From Mermis nigrescens (Eukaryota; Nematoda; Enoplea; Mermithida; Mermithidae), in assembly GCA_036768485.1 (NCBI GenBank), contig JAVLUZ010000512.1:124001-188000 (forward strand): a stretch of DNA of 64,000 nucleotides, given 5' to 3'. The notes beneath the pieces are model-generated. The model was not told where the DNA came from and did not search any database. It worked only from the letters and a program-made list of their open reading frames with translations. Position 1 is the first letter of the stretch, and each line of letters opens with the position of its first letter. Position numbers and translations under genes: made by a program. This document shows positions 45,816 through 56,803 of the stretch, piece by piece.

Positions 45816-46243
45816 CAACAATCAGAAACGTTTCGGCAGATTTCGACTGGAAACGCTCTAAAATTTCAATATTTTTTGCCATAGTCTTTTTCGAGGTATA
45901 AATTTTTAGGAGTTTTTATCGTCAGAAGCCGACGCAATATATATGTAATAGTAATCGACTGTTACCATATGTATCAAATGCAATAATCATAATTTATCAG
46001 TTTAAAGTCGGTTGTGCTTAAACATGTGGCAGTAGCGTGGCCTTCAATTCGGAGGGGACGAACATTTTGAAATCTAATATTTCAGGCAAAAATTGTATTT
46101 TTGAGCTTTTCTCAGCGCGATAGCGGTCTTTCAAATACCTAAGTTTATTTTCAAATATTTTCTTTATGGAACCCATGCAAAAGTTGCTCATACTTCCAGC
46201 ATTCTGGGGGACTAATCCCCTATCCCTCCACAGCTGCGCTCTT

Positions 46244-46831
46244 CAGGCGCGGATTTAAGGGGGCGGGAAGGCGGCCGCCCCCCATTGGTCAAAAATATTT
46301 CGCGAGATAAAGAATGGATATGCAATTTGCAATGATTTTTGGCCATCAGTGACCATAATTTCTCAAATTTTTTCGGGCGCTACGCGCCGGATGATATCTA
46401 TTAATGTCATTTATTAACTTTCTTGGCGACCTGGAAGCCATTTTTTGTTCTATTTTTGTATAGTTTTCTTATATTTTAAATTGAAAATTTCGATGTTTCG
46501 CATCAAATGCTATAAAAACAGGAAATCAAGCAGTAAATCATGCTTCTAGACGTCTATCCGCCTTAATTTCACAAATTTTCCGGTGCTACGCGCCAGATTT
46601 TTGTAAAAGTCAAAGAAATTAAATGATGTTTTTTGCACAAAATTGTCGGAAATTTCAAAATTTTCTGAAAAAATATTGTGTCAAAAGTGATTTCATGTAA
46701 AGTATACAATGTAAACCACCGAAAAAACGCTATTTCGCGCGTTAAGGGCAAAGTTTCGACCTATTTTTGACTGTTTTTGGAAAAGTTGGGGTACCGCCCC
46801 CCCCCTTAGGAAAATCCTAGATCCGCCCCTG
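46244..46831. mobile_element. hAT element with CAGGCGCGGATTTAAGG ends, 588 bp
   Basis: Starts CAGGCGCGGATTTAAGGGG and ends TCCTAGATCCGCCCCTG. The 8-bp flanks are GCGCTCTT (46236-46243) and GCGCTCCT (46832-46839), with one mismatch. It contains two GCGC hairpin words (GGGCGCTACGCGCCGGAT and GGTGCTACGCGCCAGAT). It is longer than the 43.3-kb relative but still non-coding. Confidence 0.85.
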
Positions 46832-46984
46832 GCGCTCCTACTTATGTGAAACAGACATTAATTATGATCAACCCAAAATAAAATTTTCTCAATTGCGCTT
46901 ATGATAAAATTCAATTAAATTTAAATAAATATGCCTGAAAAATGACCATTCGCGACCCACCTAAAAGAATGATACTTTTGTAAG

Positions 46985-47182
46985 TGCGGTGCACTTACAC
47001 ATATCCTAACTGATTGTGCTTTGTGCGAAGACGCTTGTTTTTGTGTCTAACCCGTTGGTTGATGTTTCAACCATTTGGCTATAAACAGCGTTGTGCTTCT
47101 ATATACATACGTGGAGCACTGGCCGTCGGCGAAAGCCACTAAATGAGACGGCGCTGGCCCGTGCTGGAATTGCTGCCCACCT
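46985..47182 (+). repeat. GTGCGGTGCACTTACAC repeat, copy 1
   Basis: Shares GTGCGGTGCA, ATTGTGCT-GTGCG-AGACGCTTG, TTTTTGTGTCTAACCCGT and GCGAAAGCCACT with copies at 48.9-49.24 and 50.72 kb. It is cut at its right end by the GGGCCC-ended element. Confidence 0.6.
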
Positions 47183-47933
47183 GGGCCCGGTTTCACCACA
47201 AAGCTACGAGTTACGAGTTACGGGTGACGGGTTTACGAGTACGGGCTAGGACTTCTACGAATTTCCGTTTCACCAAAAACTGAGATTTACGAGCCACGGG
47301 CTACGAGTTACGACTTCTACGAGTACTTTTTACGAGTGTTTTTCTCACGAATAACGATTGGGCGGTTTCACCAGATATTACGATCGAATGTTACGAGTGA
47401 AAAGATTCGTAAATTTTGTAATATTATCACGGATCAAAAAGAGGTCCGTAGGTTTTCTGATTTGTTTTTTCTCAATTTGTTTCACTTTTCGCACACACAC
47501 CTACATAATACATATACTGGCAGCACATGTAAAGGGTAAGAAGATTAGCATTAAAAAATAATATATTTTTCAAAAATGTTTTAGAGAAATCCCATAAAAT
47601 TCGATTCTTAAGCTGCATTGTTGAGTAGTAATTCAAAATTTTATTTCTTTTGCCCTTGCTAGTAATGTTTGCAGCTGTTTTATGAAAAATATTACAATCA
47701 CTTAGACATATTTTCATGAATTGCGGAAATCAGACATTTTTGATTAGATTTCTGAAAATTAGAATTTCATCACCCTCCCTTCGGAAAAGAGCCGACTGCA
47801 TATTTTATATACGTATTTATGACCACTAAGAATGATTTGTTAAATTTGGAAATTGAAATAATGCGCTGTGATATACTTTTAGCTTCGTAACGTCTCTGGA
47901 TCTGATTTAATTGATTTCGTTTATAAATTATGA

Positions 47934-47934
47934 T

Positions 47935-47988
<54 letters not shown>

Positions 47989-48140
47989 TATTATTATTAT
48001 TATTATTATTATTAGTATATATAATAATAAAGATAATAATAATAATTATCATTATTAGTTTTAGTATTATTATTATTATTATTATTTTTTATTATTATTG
48101 TTATTATCGTCATTATTATTATTACTAATATTATTATTTT
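47934..48140. repeat. (AAT)n followed by (ATT)n, palindromic microsatellite
   Basis: About 18 AAT units run directly into ATT units, then less regular ATT/TTA repeats. The two halves are reverse complements and could form a long hairpin or cruciform. Confidence 0.9.
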
Positions 48141-48453
48141 CGTTTTTATTTAAAGCTATAAATTTTCTGAGAAGCTTATTAATTCTTGTTGACTAAATCC
48201 CAAACATTTCTTAACACTGTTTTTCTATCGAGCGGCATAAAATCTGCAATTAATTACATAATTATACTGTTTAAAACAGACACAATGAATAACGAAGAAT
48301 GTCATACGCAACAGAAAAGATATACATTTTATTACGAGTACTCGTAAAAGGTCCAAAAAGTACTCGTAAAAAATGAGTTTTTATGAGTCCTACGGAAACC
48401 CTGGTGAAACCCTCGTAATATGAACTCTTAACCCGTTGCTCGTTACTCGTAAC

Positions 48454-48714
48454 CACACCTTGGCGTAGGGTTTGGGGGCATGCACCCCCAGAAACCAAAA
48501 TACCCCCCCCCCCCCAGAAATCAAAATACCCCCCAGAATTCAATTTTTGAAAATTTTTTTCGTCTTTTTCGCAATTTTTTGATGCCAATGGATAGCGCTT
48601 GATGAGAAACGTCGAAAAATGGTGTTTTTATCGCCATACCACCACTTTTAAGGCCATTTTTCGACCTTCAAAAAAATCTTGCACCCCCCAGAATTTTCTT
48701 GCTGCCCACGTATG
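48454..48714 (+). mobile_element. hAT-like MITE, CAYACGTGGGC family, nested
   Basis: Starts CACACCTTGGCGTAGG and ends GCTGCCCACGTATG. It has a perfect 8-bp duplication CTCGTAAC (48446-48453 and 48715-48722). It interrupts the CTCGTAACTCGTAG subterminal repeats of the GGGCCC-ended element, so it arrived later. Confidence 0.9.
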
Positions 48715-48876
48715 CTCGTAACTCGTAGTCGTTATTCGTAACTCGTAAAAAGATGGTGAAACCCGATTTTCCCGTAAAACGGAAATCGTAGGACTCTAAG
48801 GACGCGTAAACTTATGGTGAAACCGGGCCCTGGCCGCTATGCGAAGCTCCACAGGGGCACGTAGGGCAGTGTACAA

Positions 48877-49240
48877 AGTGCGGTGCATTAGTCTGTTTCA
48901 CATATAAGCTTCAGCTTAAAGTTTAAAAAAATTTTCGAAAGTAAGCCGATGGATTACGATAATTATATGTACCTATATCAAATCAATGCTATAATCGCAA
49001 TCTGTCAGCTTCCGGAAATAGTTTTTAAAGTTTATGCCCAAACTTGTGTGAAACAGACTACATAGAAGTCCTATTGATTGTGCTCCGTATGTACGCAGAC
49101 GCTTGTTTTTGTGTCTAACCCGTCAACTTAAGTTTCAACCTTTGGTTACACATTGCATTCTACGTGGAGCAACGGCCGTCAGCGAAAGCCACTGTATCGG
49201 CGCTCGTCCAGTGGTGGGAATTGCTGCTCATCCGTTGAGA
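48877..49240 (+). repeat. GTGCGGTGCACTTACAC repeat, copy 2, split by a MITE
   Basis: AAAGTGCGGTGCA is separated from CCTATTGATTGTGCTCCGTA by the MITE at 48,889-49,060. After it the repeat continues with ACGCTTGTTTTTGTGTCTAA, GTGGAGCAACGGCCGTCAGC and GAATTGCTGCTCATCCG. Confidence 0.6.
48889..49060. mobile_element. MITE, TAGTCTGTTTCACA family
   Basis: Starts TAGTCTGTTTCACATATAAG and ends TTGTGTGAAACAGACTA. Interior: GTAAGCCGATGGATTACGAT and ATGCTATAATCGCAATCTGT. It is nested in the GTGCGGTGCA repeat. Confidence 0.75.
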
Positions 49241-49310
49241 ATCTCTACACTTTTGCGTCAAATGATCGCTAAAAACGGTCAACACAATTTGCGGGAATGG
49301 TAACGTCTCG

Positions 49311-49548
49311 GGTGATCGACAGTCCCGTGTGACCGACAGTCCCGGGTCACCTACAAATGGTATAAAAATAGATCTGTCTATCAAAAAATTCCCGAGTGAT
49401 CGACAGTACCTACTGGCCGACTGTTCCGAGTGGCCGACAGTCCCGGGTGGCCGACTGTACCGGGTGGCCAACAGTCCCGGGTGGCCGACTGTACCGGGTG
49501 GCCGACAGTCCCGAGTGGCCGACACTGTACCAGGTGATCGATAAAAAT
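49311..49548 (+). repeat. Minisatellite, 17-18 bp CCCGGGTGGCCGACAGT unit
   Basis: About 13 units alternate between CCCGGGTGGCCGACAGT and ACCGGGTGGCCGACTGT types. The central part is best conserved. All frames across it are artefacts. Confidence 0.85.
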
Positions 49549-49904
49549 TCCCAAATGACCCAGTTGTACTATTACTATGAATATATGTACGTACGTATGT
49601 ATCTATATGCACGTACATTTTTCAAAATCGAAATACGTAATTAATAGCAATAAAGTTTTCACTGGCATAAATGTAAATATAAACTTATTACATGTACAAA
49701 CTTATTAAATGTACATATTTAATATAAACTATCAAAACTAAAAATTTTGTATCAAAGATTCATGTTTATCCGGTCGTCGTAAAGATCTTGAATTACTTAT
49801 ATTCCTGTGCGCGTTAAATTCGGCCTACAGCGTAGTTTCACTTGCGCAATGGAATGCATAAGCAATGAATCGCGTTTAGGCACCTTCAGAATCAAAAAAT
49901 CTAA

Positions 49905-50093
49905 GAATAAAACCTCTAGATGCGCAAGTTGATACTGGTGCAAATATAAGCATTTTAAGCTACCATGATTCACTGAAGCGGGTAAAAAACCACTTTGAAG
50001 TCCGATGCCGAATTTTAAAATTTTTTGTTGTTGTTTTTACATCTTTTGATGGAAATTCTTACACATACGACTTACGCATGCTTTTTTTAATGA
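49905..50093 (+). pseudogene. Relic retroelement aspartic protease
   Basis: An open stretch of about 60 codons reads PLDAQVDTGANISILSYHDS and onward, with the DTGA active-site signature of retroviral-type proteases preceded by a hydrophobic strand. No start codon, splice sites or neighbouring RT domain were found. It is a fragment of a dead Ty3/gypsy- or BEL-type element, in the opposite orientation to the element at 52.8-64.0 kb. Confidence 0.4.
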
Positions 50094-50720
50094 GATTCGC
50101 GGTCCATTTATCTATAAATTGAGTTATTATAGTTTAAATTTGAATTGGTAGACATTTTTCACGACAGGTAATGATGGCGCATCCGGCCGCGCGTGCGCTC
50201 ACAGGAGTATTTCTTTCTAATTTTTTTCTGGAAGTCACCTTTCCTGGTCAAACTTCTGTATTTTTACTAGGATTAGGCTTAGATTTATGAAGGTGGTAGT
50301 CAGGGATTGAAAAAACCCAGATTTTAATATTTGAATGTTGGGTTTTTGTGGGTTTTGGGTTTTTTGGTTTTTCGGGTTTTACTGGGGTTTTATTGGTTTT
50401 TTTTATGGAAATGACAGCTAGAGCTACATACAGTAGCTAGGAATACTTCCAACAGCTGCAAGACACGAAACAAACAAACTAAGATGAATTTTCATTCATT
50501 CTGTGTGGGGGTAAAATTTACCATGACTAGTTGTATAGCATATTTAGCATATTTTTGCCCAATTCCCATATTTTTGGACTCCATATCAATTTTTTTTATT
50601 GTTTCGATGTAAAAACATTGTTTGCTCTTGTACATACTATATTTATTTATAGCTAACACTATGAATAACATATATTACATAAAGATAATGATTAGGGTAG
50701 TTTGTACCATGATTATGTAA

Positions 50721-50825
50721 GTGCGGTGCACATACACGTACGTCCTATCGAGTGTTCTCTGCTCGGAGACGCTTTTTGTGTATAACCCGTCAGGTTGATG
50801 TTTCAACCGTTGGGTATGTAAATGT
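50721..50825 (+). repeat. GTGCGGTGCACTTACAC repeat, copy 3 (partial)
   Basis: GTGCGGTGCACATACAC, CTCGGAGACGCTTTTTGTGT and AACCCGTCAGGTTGATGTTT match the first half of copy 1. Confidence 0.55.
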
Positions 50826-52814
50826 CGAGCCCCTAACGTCTACGAATTCGACGTAGGGACTGGTACATTACCTTCGAGATTTACCTAGGTACGTAGGTAC
50901 TTAAGTCTACGCTTAGTGCTGGCCCCGATCGCACGGCTCTGGATGGCTTTCGATCTTTGGACCCTTACAGACCTTACGGCTTCGATCCCTCAGCCCTAAT
51001 ATTGCTGGCTGCTTCTTGTCGGGTGATCTCAGCAGCTACGCCCTAAGACCTAAGGCTACCTACCTAGTCTCGGTATTTGCCGCGGAGGTCAGTTGACCTA
51101 TCTCAAGCTCAAGTTGTTTATTTAACTTATTTTCAATCAGTGCCTGATCCGAAACGTTTTTGGTTCCTAATATGTGTAGCACGCTGAACTATGAAAACAA
51201 CAACAACGAGCTCTACGCTGATCAATCATCCTTAAAGATTAAATAATATTTTTGATCAATTTTTGGTTTGAGAAAAGAATTAGGATTTCCAAATAGAATA
51301 AGCAATCATATGGAATTTACCTATCAGTCCACTCTGATGAGTTGAAATCCTCGACGTGGGAATTACCGGCCTAACCCTCAGTATAACCAAAAACCACTGG
51401 GTAGGTTTTCTATATTTTAATTCGACGAAGAATTCACGGCCTATAGCCGGACAACCAAAATACGCAAAAAGAAAACAATCGTACAACCGGCCAACGAAAA
51501 AAACCAACAGCCACACTAAACTACAACGTTAAGTACACTGGCCTCAAGGACCATTACAGTAAATTAAACAAAGATCAAATTAACGTAATACTGATAAGCT
51601 TTTATCTCAGATCAAATGTTATCGATTACACAAGCGGTATGCATGAAACAATTACTTTTATCATACACTTAACTCTATGCTACCGGACAAGCATCTAAAA
51701 GTTTTTATAATTGAAAAATTGGGGAATTAATGGGAAGACCGAAGGCATAGCCCACAGTGCACTATCGTAGATAGCTACTAGTATTGGCTATGTTATGGCT
51801 AACGCGAACTGCTAAGGCAAGTTCGCCTATACGTGTAACTCTCGCAGTTACACTCCCCAAGTATAGAAAAAAATTTGAAACGTAGTGGAGAATTTTTCGG
51901 GGGTACACCATCAACACTAGCGTCGGCGACGCTTTTATAACTCGACTCTCTAGCGTTTGCAACGCCTCAACTCTGGCGTCCGCAACGCCTCATCCTGAGC
52001 GAACGTGAAAAACGAAAATAAAAAAAACGAAAAAATAACAAATATCGATAACCGGTAACGGTCAACGCATGACCTTGTTTGCACTCAGGAAACCTCTTGA
52101 GCAACACTCTCAATGGCGCTAGGGATAACTATATTGTTGCCCGAGTAATGATGAACTCTGGTCTTGGACAGCATTGCATAATATTCGATCTCGCTGCCCA
52201 AGTAGCCTCCTTCAGTCCCCGGGTAATGAGGGAAATTTTGAATTGAAAAAATTTGTACATTGGGTGTAAATTAACCCCTTGTCCGTTAAAGAGTTAAGGT
52301 ACCATAATAGTAACACCGCTAATTGAGCAAAAGACAAATTAAAATATGGAATGATAAGGCAAGATTATGCTGAGCAAAATTAAAGTCACTGACGAGTTAA
52401 AACACGAGGTAACAATAAAAACGAGAAAAATGGCAAATTATGCAAGATAACGAGGAAAAATACGAGCACCATCAAAGAAAAATTTTTACAGCAAGAAAAA
52501 ATGACAAGAGAAAAAATACACAGGAAATAAACAATACGTGAAGTCCTGGAATCCACATCAGGACAAAAAACGAAAAATTTGACAAAAAGCTGCTGGTCGA
52601 ATTCGACGCGAAACGCAGAGTTCCAAAAAGTTCTGTACGTCGAACTTGAGAATTAATAACGATCCTGATAATTGACCTTCGAGCCATACGGTTTTCCGCG
52701 ACGTCGTTGACGTTGAAAATATTCTTGATCCAATTCAGGTTTGCGACGCGTATTCAAACGCTCGCGATACTGGTATGGCGATTGCCTACGCCCGTACATA
52801 TGTTGGCGTAAGCG
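50826..52814. other. Region expected to hold the 3' LTR of the gypsy element; not delimited
   Basis: No gene is recognised. Because the retrotransposon reads leftward, its 3' LTR should lie here. A purine-rich minus-strand tract (GGGGACTGAAGGAGG, about 52,209-52,223) could be the polypurine tract. The matching 5' LTR lies beyond the window, so no LTR pair can be compared. Three hairpin-like words of the AGCGTCGGCGACGCT type occur at 51,919-51,989. Confidence 0.3.
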
Positions 52815-55800
52815 TCAATGTGGATCAACTGGTCGATCGTCCTCTTCAAAATCGTCGTCGTCCTCGTAGTCATCCGCGTAACGACACGGTATAGGTGGCG
52901 TTGGAGTGAATAATTGCTCCGGCGTAAAAACGTAAGATTGTTCTCGTGAAGGTTCGCGTGGACGCTGTTGTTGTTGCGTAACAGGCCACGTTTTTGGCAA
53001 AAGTGGACCGGGTCGAGGTTGTGGCTGATAGACCCCTGTGGCTGGTTGACTTTGTTCCAACGGTGAGCGATACGACTGATCCCATTGCTGACGTTGACGG
53101 GATTGTGACCGGCCCCAATGAGTTCCGCGGTTTGACTGTGGTGGACGGCGGTATTCATAAGGCTGCTGCTGTTGCAAGCACGACAGATGACCAGCATCGG
53201 CCTGAGAATACGCCTCGGAACGCTCACACGATTCCGTAAATTCTTGCTGCCGCGGTTGGGTCTGCGGTCGTGTGTGTTGCTGTATATGCGGTTTTACTTG
53301 TGTCTGCTGTTGTACTTGTGATTGTGAGCGATGATGCGTTTGAGCATAGCGTTCCTGGGATGACTGCGGTTCTTGCCGCCTTGATCCTTTTTGGCCTAAA
53401 CGCGCTTTTAATTTAGCTGCAACTTCAGCTTGAACGAGTCTTCTGACTCGTTGTTTTTCTCAAATTCTTTAACCGACGCAAAGTGTGCTCGGATTTAGTA
53501 TCGTAAAAACGATTCAATTTAGCCTTATGTTTGTCTTTTGACATATGACGAACTTCTGAAGACTCAGCAAGAGGCCCGGCGGCGCGTAATCTCGTCGCAC
53601 GCCTTGGCATTTCCGTCGCCAAATTTTCACGATCGCGTCGTTCGATCGTCATGCGTGTTCTACGCATTTCAATTTGTGCCTCCAAAGAAAGATCGACTTC
53701 TGGCATATCAAGGCTCGCTGCGGATCCGCTTGGGTCCTGCGAGGATGCCTGCCGCCTTTCTCTTTGAATTTTTTATAATTCGCCTTGAATTTGATGTTTG
53801 AGGTAAAATACAGATTTTTGCTGACCTCTGAAATGATCAAATTGAACCGGAACTTCGAGCGGCGGGTCGGTTGCTAACCAAATTTGGCGAATCATGTTAT
53901 GTAAAACATGTGGACTTTTGATTCGCTTTGTCAACTCCGGGAATTCCAGGAAAGCCTCACTTGGCGAAGGTGTATAAGATTCACCAAGGAAAGCTACGCG
54001 CAACATGCGACGCAGCTGCTCCACCATGCGCCAACCTATTGCGGCATTGCTGTAGGCGTACGCAAAGAAGTGGAATTTTCTATCTAAAAATTCCAATAAC
54101 GCCGTAGCGCGCATGACGTCAATTGTGGAGAAGATCGTCATGTGTCAATACTCCGAATTGTATAATGATTGGAATTCTCGGAAAGTATCAAAAATATCAA
54201 CCATTTGACGCATCGATATTAAGATCGGCACTAGGTGATCTGGCACTGGAGACATTCTGTGCGGATAGAATTCCGGACAAACCTGATGTGTAACGCCATT
54301 GATCACCTCGCTTGGTGCGTGAAGGTGCGGGTGTACGACCAAATACTCAAGCGAAACCTCGTATAACATCATTCCGGTTGTGATAAAGAACCGTATGCGA
54401 ACAAAGTATTGGTCTGGGTAAAATAATTGGTTAAAGACGCTCATTTCGCTAATAGACCAAGGTGCGGGCTCACAATCGACATCAGCCAAAGGCTGTGCGA
54501 TTGTAGACCACACTAAAGGACGCGAGGGCGAGTCAGTCGTAGCTGCGTACTGCAGATGTACTGCGTACACTCGATCAAAGTACACTTGGGCAGTTTCGAC
54601 CAACTGATCGTACAAACGCGTTCCTGTGACCTCACCCAAATAAGAACGTAACTCGTGCAATACGACTGGAGCAATAATGCACGGTGGTTTGCGCGTCATG
54701 TTTTCCATCATGGTGAAAAAGTGCTGTACGTAGCGCGAGCGATTTTGCACTCTAGCGCTTTCGTTCGCGGAAATACATTCGCGAATGGCTTGAATGTGCG
54801 CAGGTATTGCGACTTCCATATTTGATGATTGGCTTTGAGTAACCTGTGGTTGAATATTTGCCACGGTACTAGACACACCCGTCATGGCCATAGAAGCCGT
54901 AAAACGAGTATCAGGTGCCGACGTACCTTGTGGCGCGGACTGAGACGCGACTTGCGTGTACAACGCTACTTGTGGTACTTCATGTGTGGGTAATGTGCGT
55001 TGTGGTGGCGGCGGAGAACCAATAATCTCAGTCATGATGACATCAGGGTCAGATTCACGCTCTACCCAATCCGGCTGCAAAGTCGGTAAAGGTGCGAGCG
55101 AACTGATGCCCAGGGGTGCCTGCTGATCCGCCGCAATCGATTGCGAGACAATTGGTTGCGCAACGGTAGTGGCCCCTTTTCGAGCCATTGCCGCGCGTGT
55201 TACACGCGGTGGCGACAAGTTAGCTTGTCTTTCTGCCTCGGCGTCAGATAACGCCATCACTAAGCGTTTGGGAGATAAATCGTCATCCTCAGTGGAGATC
55301 GATGGTTCTACATCAACCATAAGCGAATTGTAGGGAATATTGGTTTGCGAAGAAAACACAGAAGCTGGTGTACTCGAGCTAGTTGGTTTTGACTTAGGTT
55401 CCGTGTCAGGCGCATGGACCGGGCCCAAAACTGAGTCGGCAACGGTCTGCGATTCCTGAGCATAGAACAATGGATTTTTGAAAATGTTAACGTGGGCCAA
55501 TGCATCCGTTACAGAAGCAACGGTGGTGGCTGCGGCTATGGCCGCTGGCGGTTGCGGAGCTGGGCCATAAAAGTCCTCAACTCTGATTAACTCTTCGCAA
55601 TTCGAATCAACTTCAGCGTCAGTAGCCGTGCTGGTCGACTGTCCTTGTGGTGGCTTACTAGTCGACAACGGTATAGGCACTCTGGCTTTCGGGCCGCTAG
55701 CCTTAATGTACAGTTCATCGCCTGTAAATGAAACCGACATAGGCTTTCTATCGTCAGTAATGCAATTATTTTGCGTGCACCCTTCTATCAGTATAAAAAC

Positions 55801-56803
55801 ATTGATAGTTATGAGGGCGTCCATTGCTAGATAATGTTGCATGTCCCGAGTCAATGGTAAGCTCCACGCCTGCCCAAAATTATCAGGCGCGTTAGGATCA
55901 ATATACATGTCAAAAAAGAATTCAGCCAAGCGCTTTAACGTGTGCGACTGCGCTTTGATGCGTAAACGATGAGTAAACTCTCTCGCCAATGGCTGAATAT
56001 CGATAAAATTTGCAATGAACGGATCTTTCCAGTGCAGTTTATTACAAATCTCTGCATCCGGAATTGCCAAATATTTCCTCAAAAGTTGGACCGTAAACAT
56101 GGAAATACGCAAGTCGATCTTGCGTCGGGTCATAACAAACCATATACACATTAGGTAAACGCGTTTCGAGCAACTGGTGAAGCCCGAACGGAGGTTGCGG
56201 GAACTTCGCCAGGTCCCAACAGAACACATGGCCGTTCGCGCTCGCAACTTGGACGTAGCGTACGAATGGGCCATGGAGGTCCTGGTAAGTGGGACATAAT
56301 TGCTGAAAACGCAAGTCCCAGGTCTTATAATGTCTGCCTTTTCTGTCATTAACAAATTCAGAGTCGTAACCTAAGAATAAAGTGCCATTTGTCATATTCA
56401 ATGGCTGAATTAACGCCAAAATGGCGCCAAACGACTTCTGGTCATTGGAGATTATAACGGTGGGTAGAAGTCTGTTCTTTGGTACACGAGGGGTTACCAA
56501 AGGAAATCTACCAAGCCTGTTCTCCCACCAGAGTTGTTGATCGTTAATACGCTTTCTGTGATTTGTGATTTTATGTGTTGCTTTATGTTTTATCCACTTT
56601 GCGGTAAGTGACTCTAAACCGCCAACACGACTATTGTCATTTTGCGGCAGCGGGTCTGGTACAACCAAGCCCCGCTCCAAAGCCATATTGGTCAAAGCCG
56701 AACGAAACTCATCTAGGGACGCGGGATCACGCCCCTCAAATTTGCATCGGCGACCAGCTGCCTCCAGCAATGCCTCCTTGCTTGGGGTACCTTGTGCAGC
56801 CAT
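52815..56803 (-). pseudogene. Gypsy third ORF: DEDDy exonuclease-like domain plus unknown C-terminal region, multiply broken
   Basis: A third ORF in the env position, whose start overlaps the integrase end by 91 bp. Frame 1 (56,803-56,042, 253 codons) contains LFLGYDSEF, an Exo I-like D-x-E. A shift near 56,075 passes into the frame ending at 54,145. There, FIDIQPLAREF, LKRLAEFFFDMY and the Exo III-like HYLAMDALI (Y-x3-D) follow, the layout of DEDDy 3'-5' exonucleases. A 330-residue Pro/Ser/Thr/Ala-rich linker and a 200-residue unrecognised domain come next. A new frame starts at 54,141, runs to an in-frame TAA (53,770-53,772), resumes to 53,425, then shifts near 53,460 into a Gln-rich acidic tail ending at 52,815. 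There is no signal peptide or membrane span, so it is not an envelope. DEDDy exonuclease ORFs are, as I recall, reported from bdelloid rotifer LTR elements. Confidence 0.6.

Larger units (their letters stand above)
47183..48830. mobile_element. Element with GGGCCCGGTTTCACC ends, 1.65 kb
   Basis: Exact 15-bp inverted termini GGGCCCGGTTTCACC (47183-47197) and GGTGAAACCGGGCCC (48816-48830). Next to each end is a subterminal array of CTACGAGTTACGAGT / ACTCGTAACTCGTAG words. The interior has an (AAT)n(ATT)n palindrome and a nested hAT-like MITE (48,454-48,714). No transposase frame is seen. It is a larger relative of the MITE at 10,447-10,632. Confidence 0.8.

Noticed and set aside
49160..49618. 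152-codon minus frame and two plus frames
   Set aside because: They are generated by the 17-18 bp CCCGGGTGGCCGACAGT minisatellite.
52209..52223. Polypurine tract and start of the gypsy 3' LTR
   Set aside because: The purine run is suggestive, but no TG start follows it and no second LTR is available for comparison.
56076..56355. First ~95 codons of the 736-codon frame of ORF3
   Set aside because: They overlap the exonuclease frame in a different phase and lack any domain. The real signal enters this frame only near 56,075.
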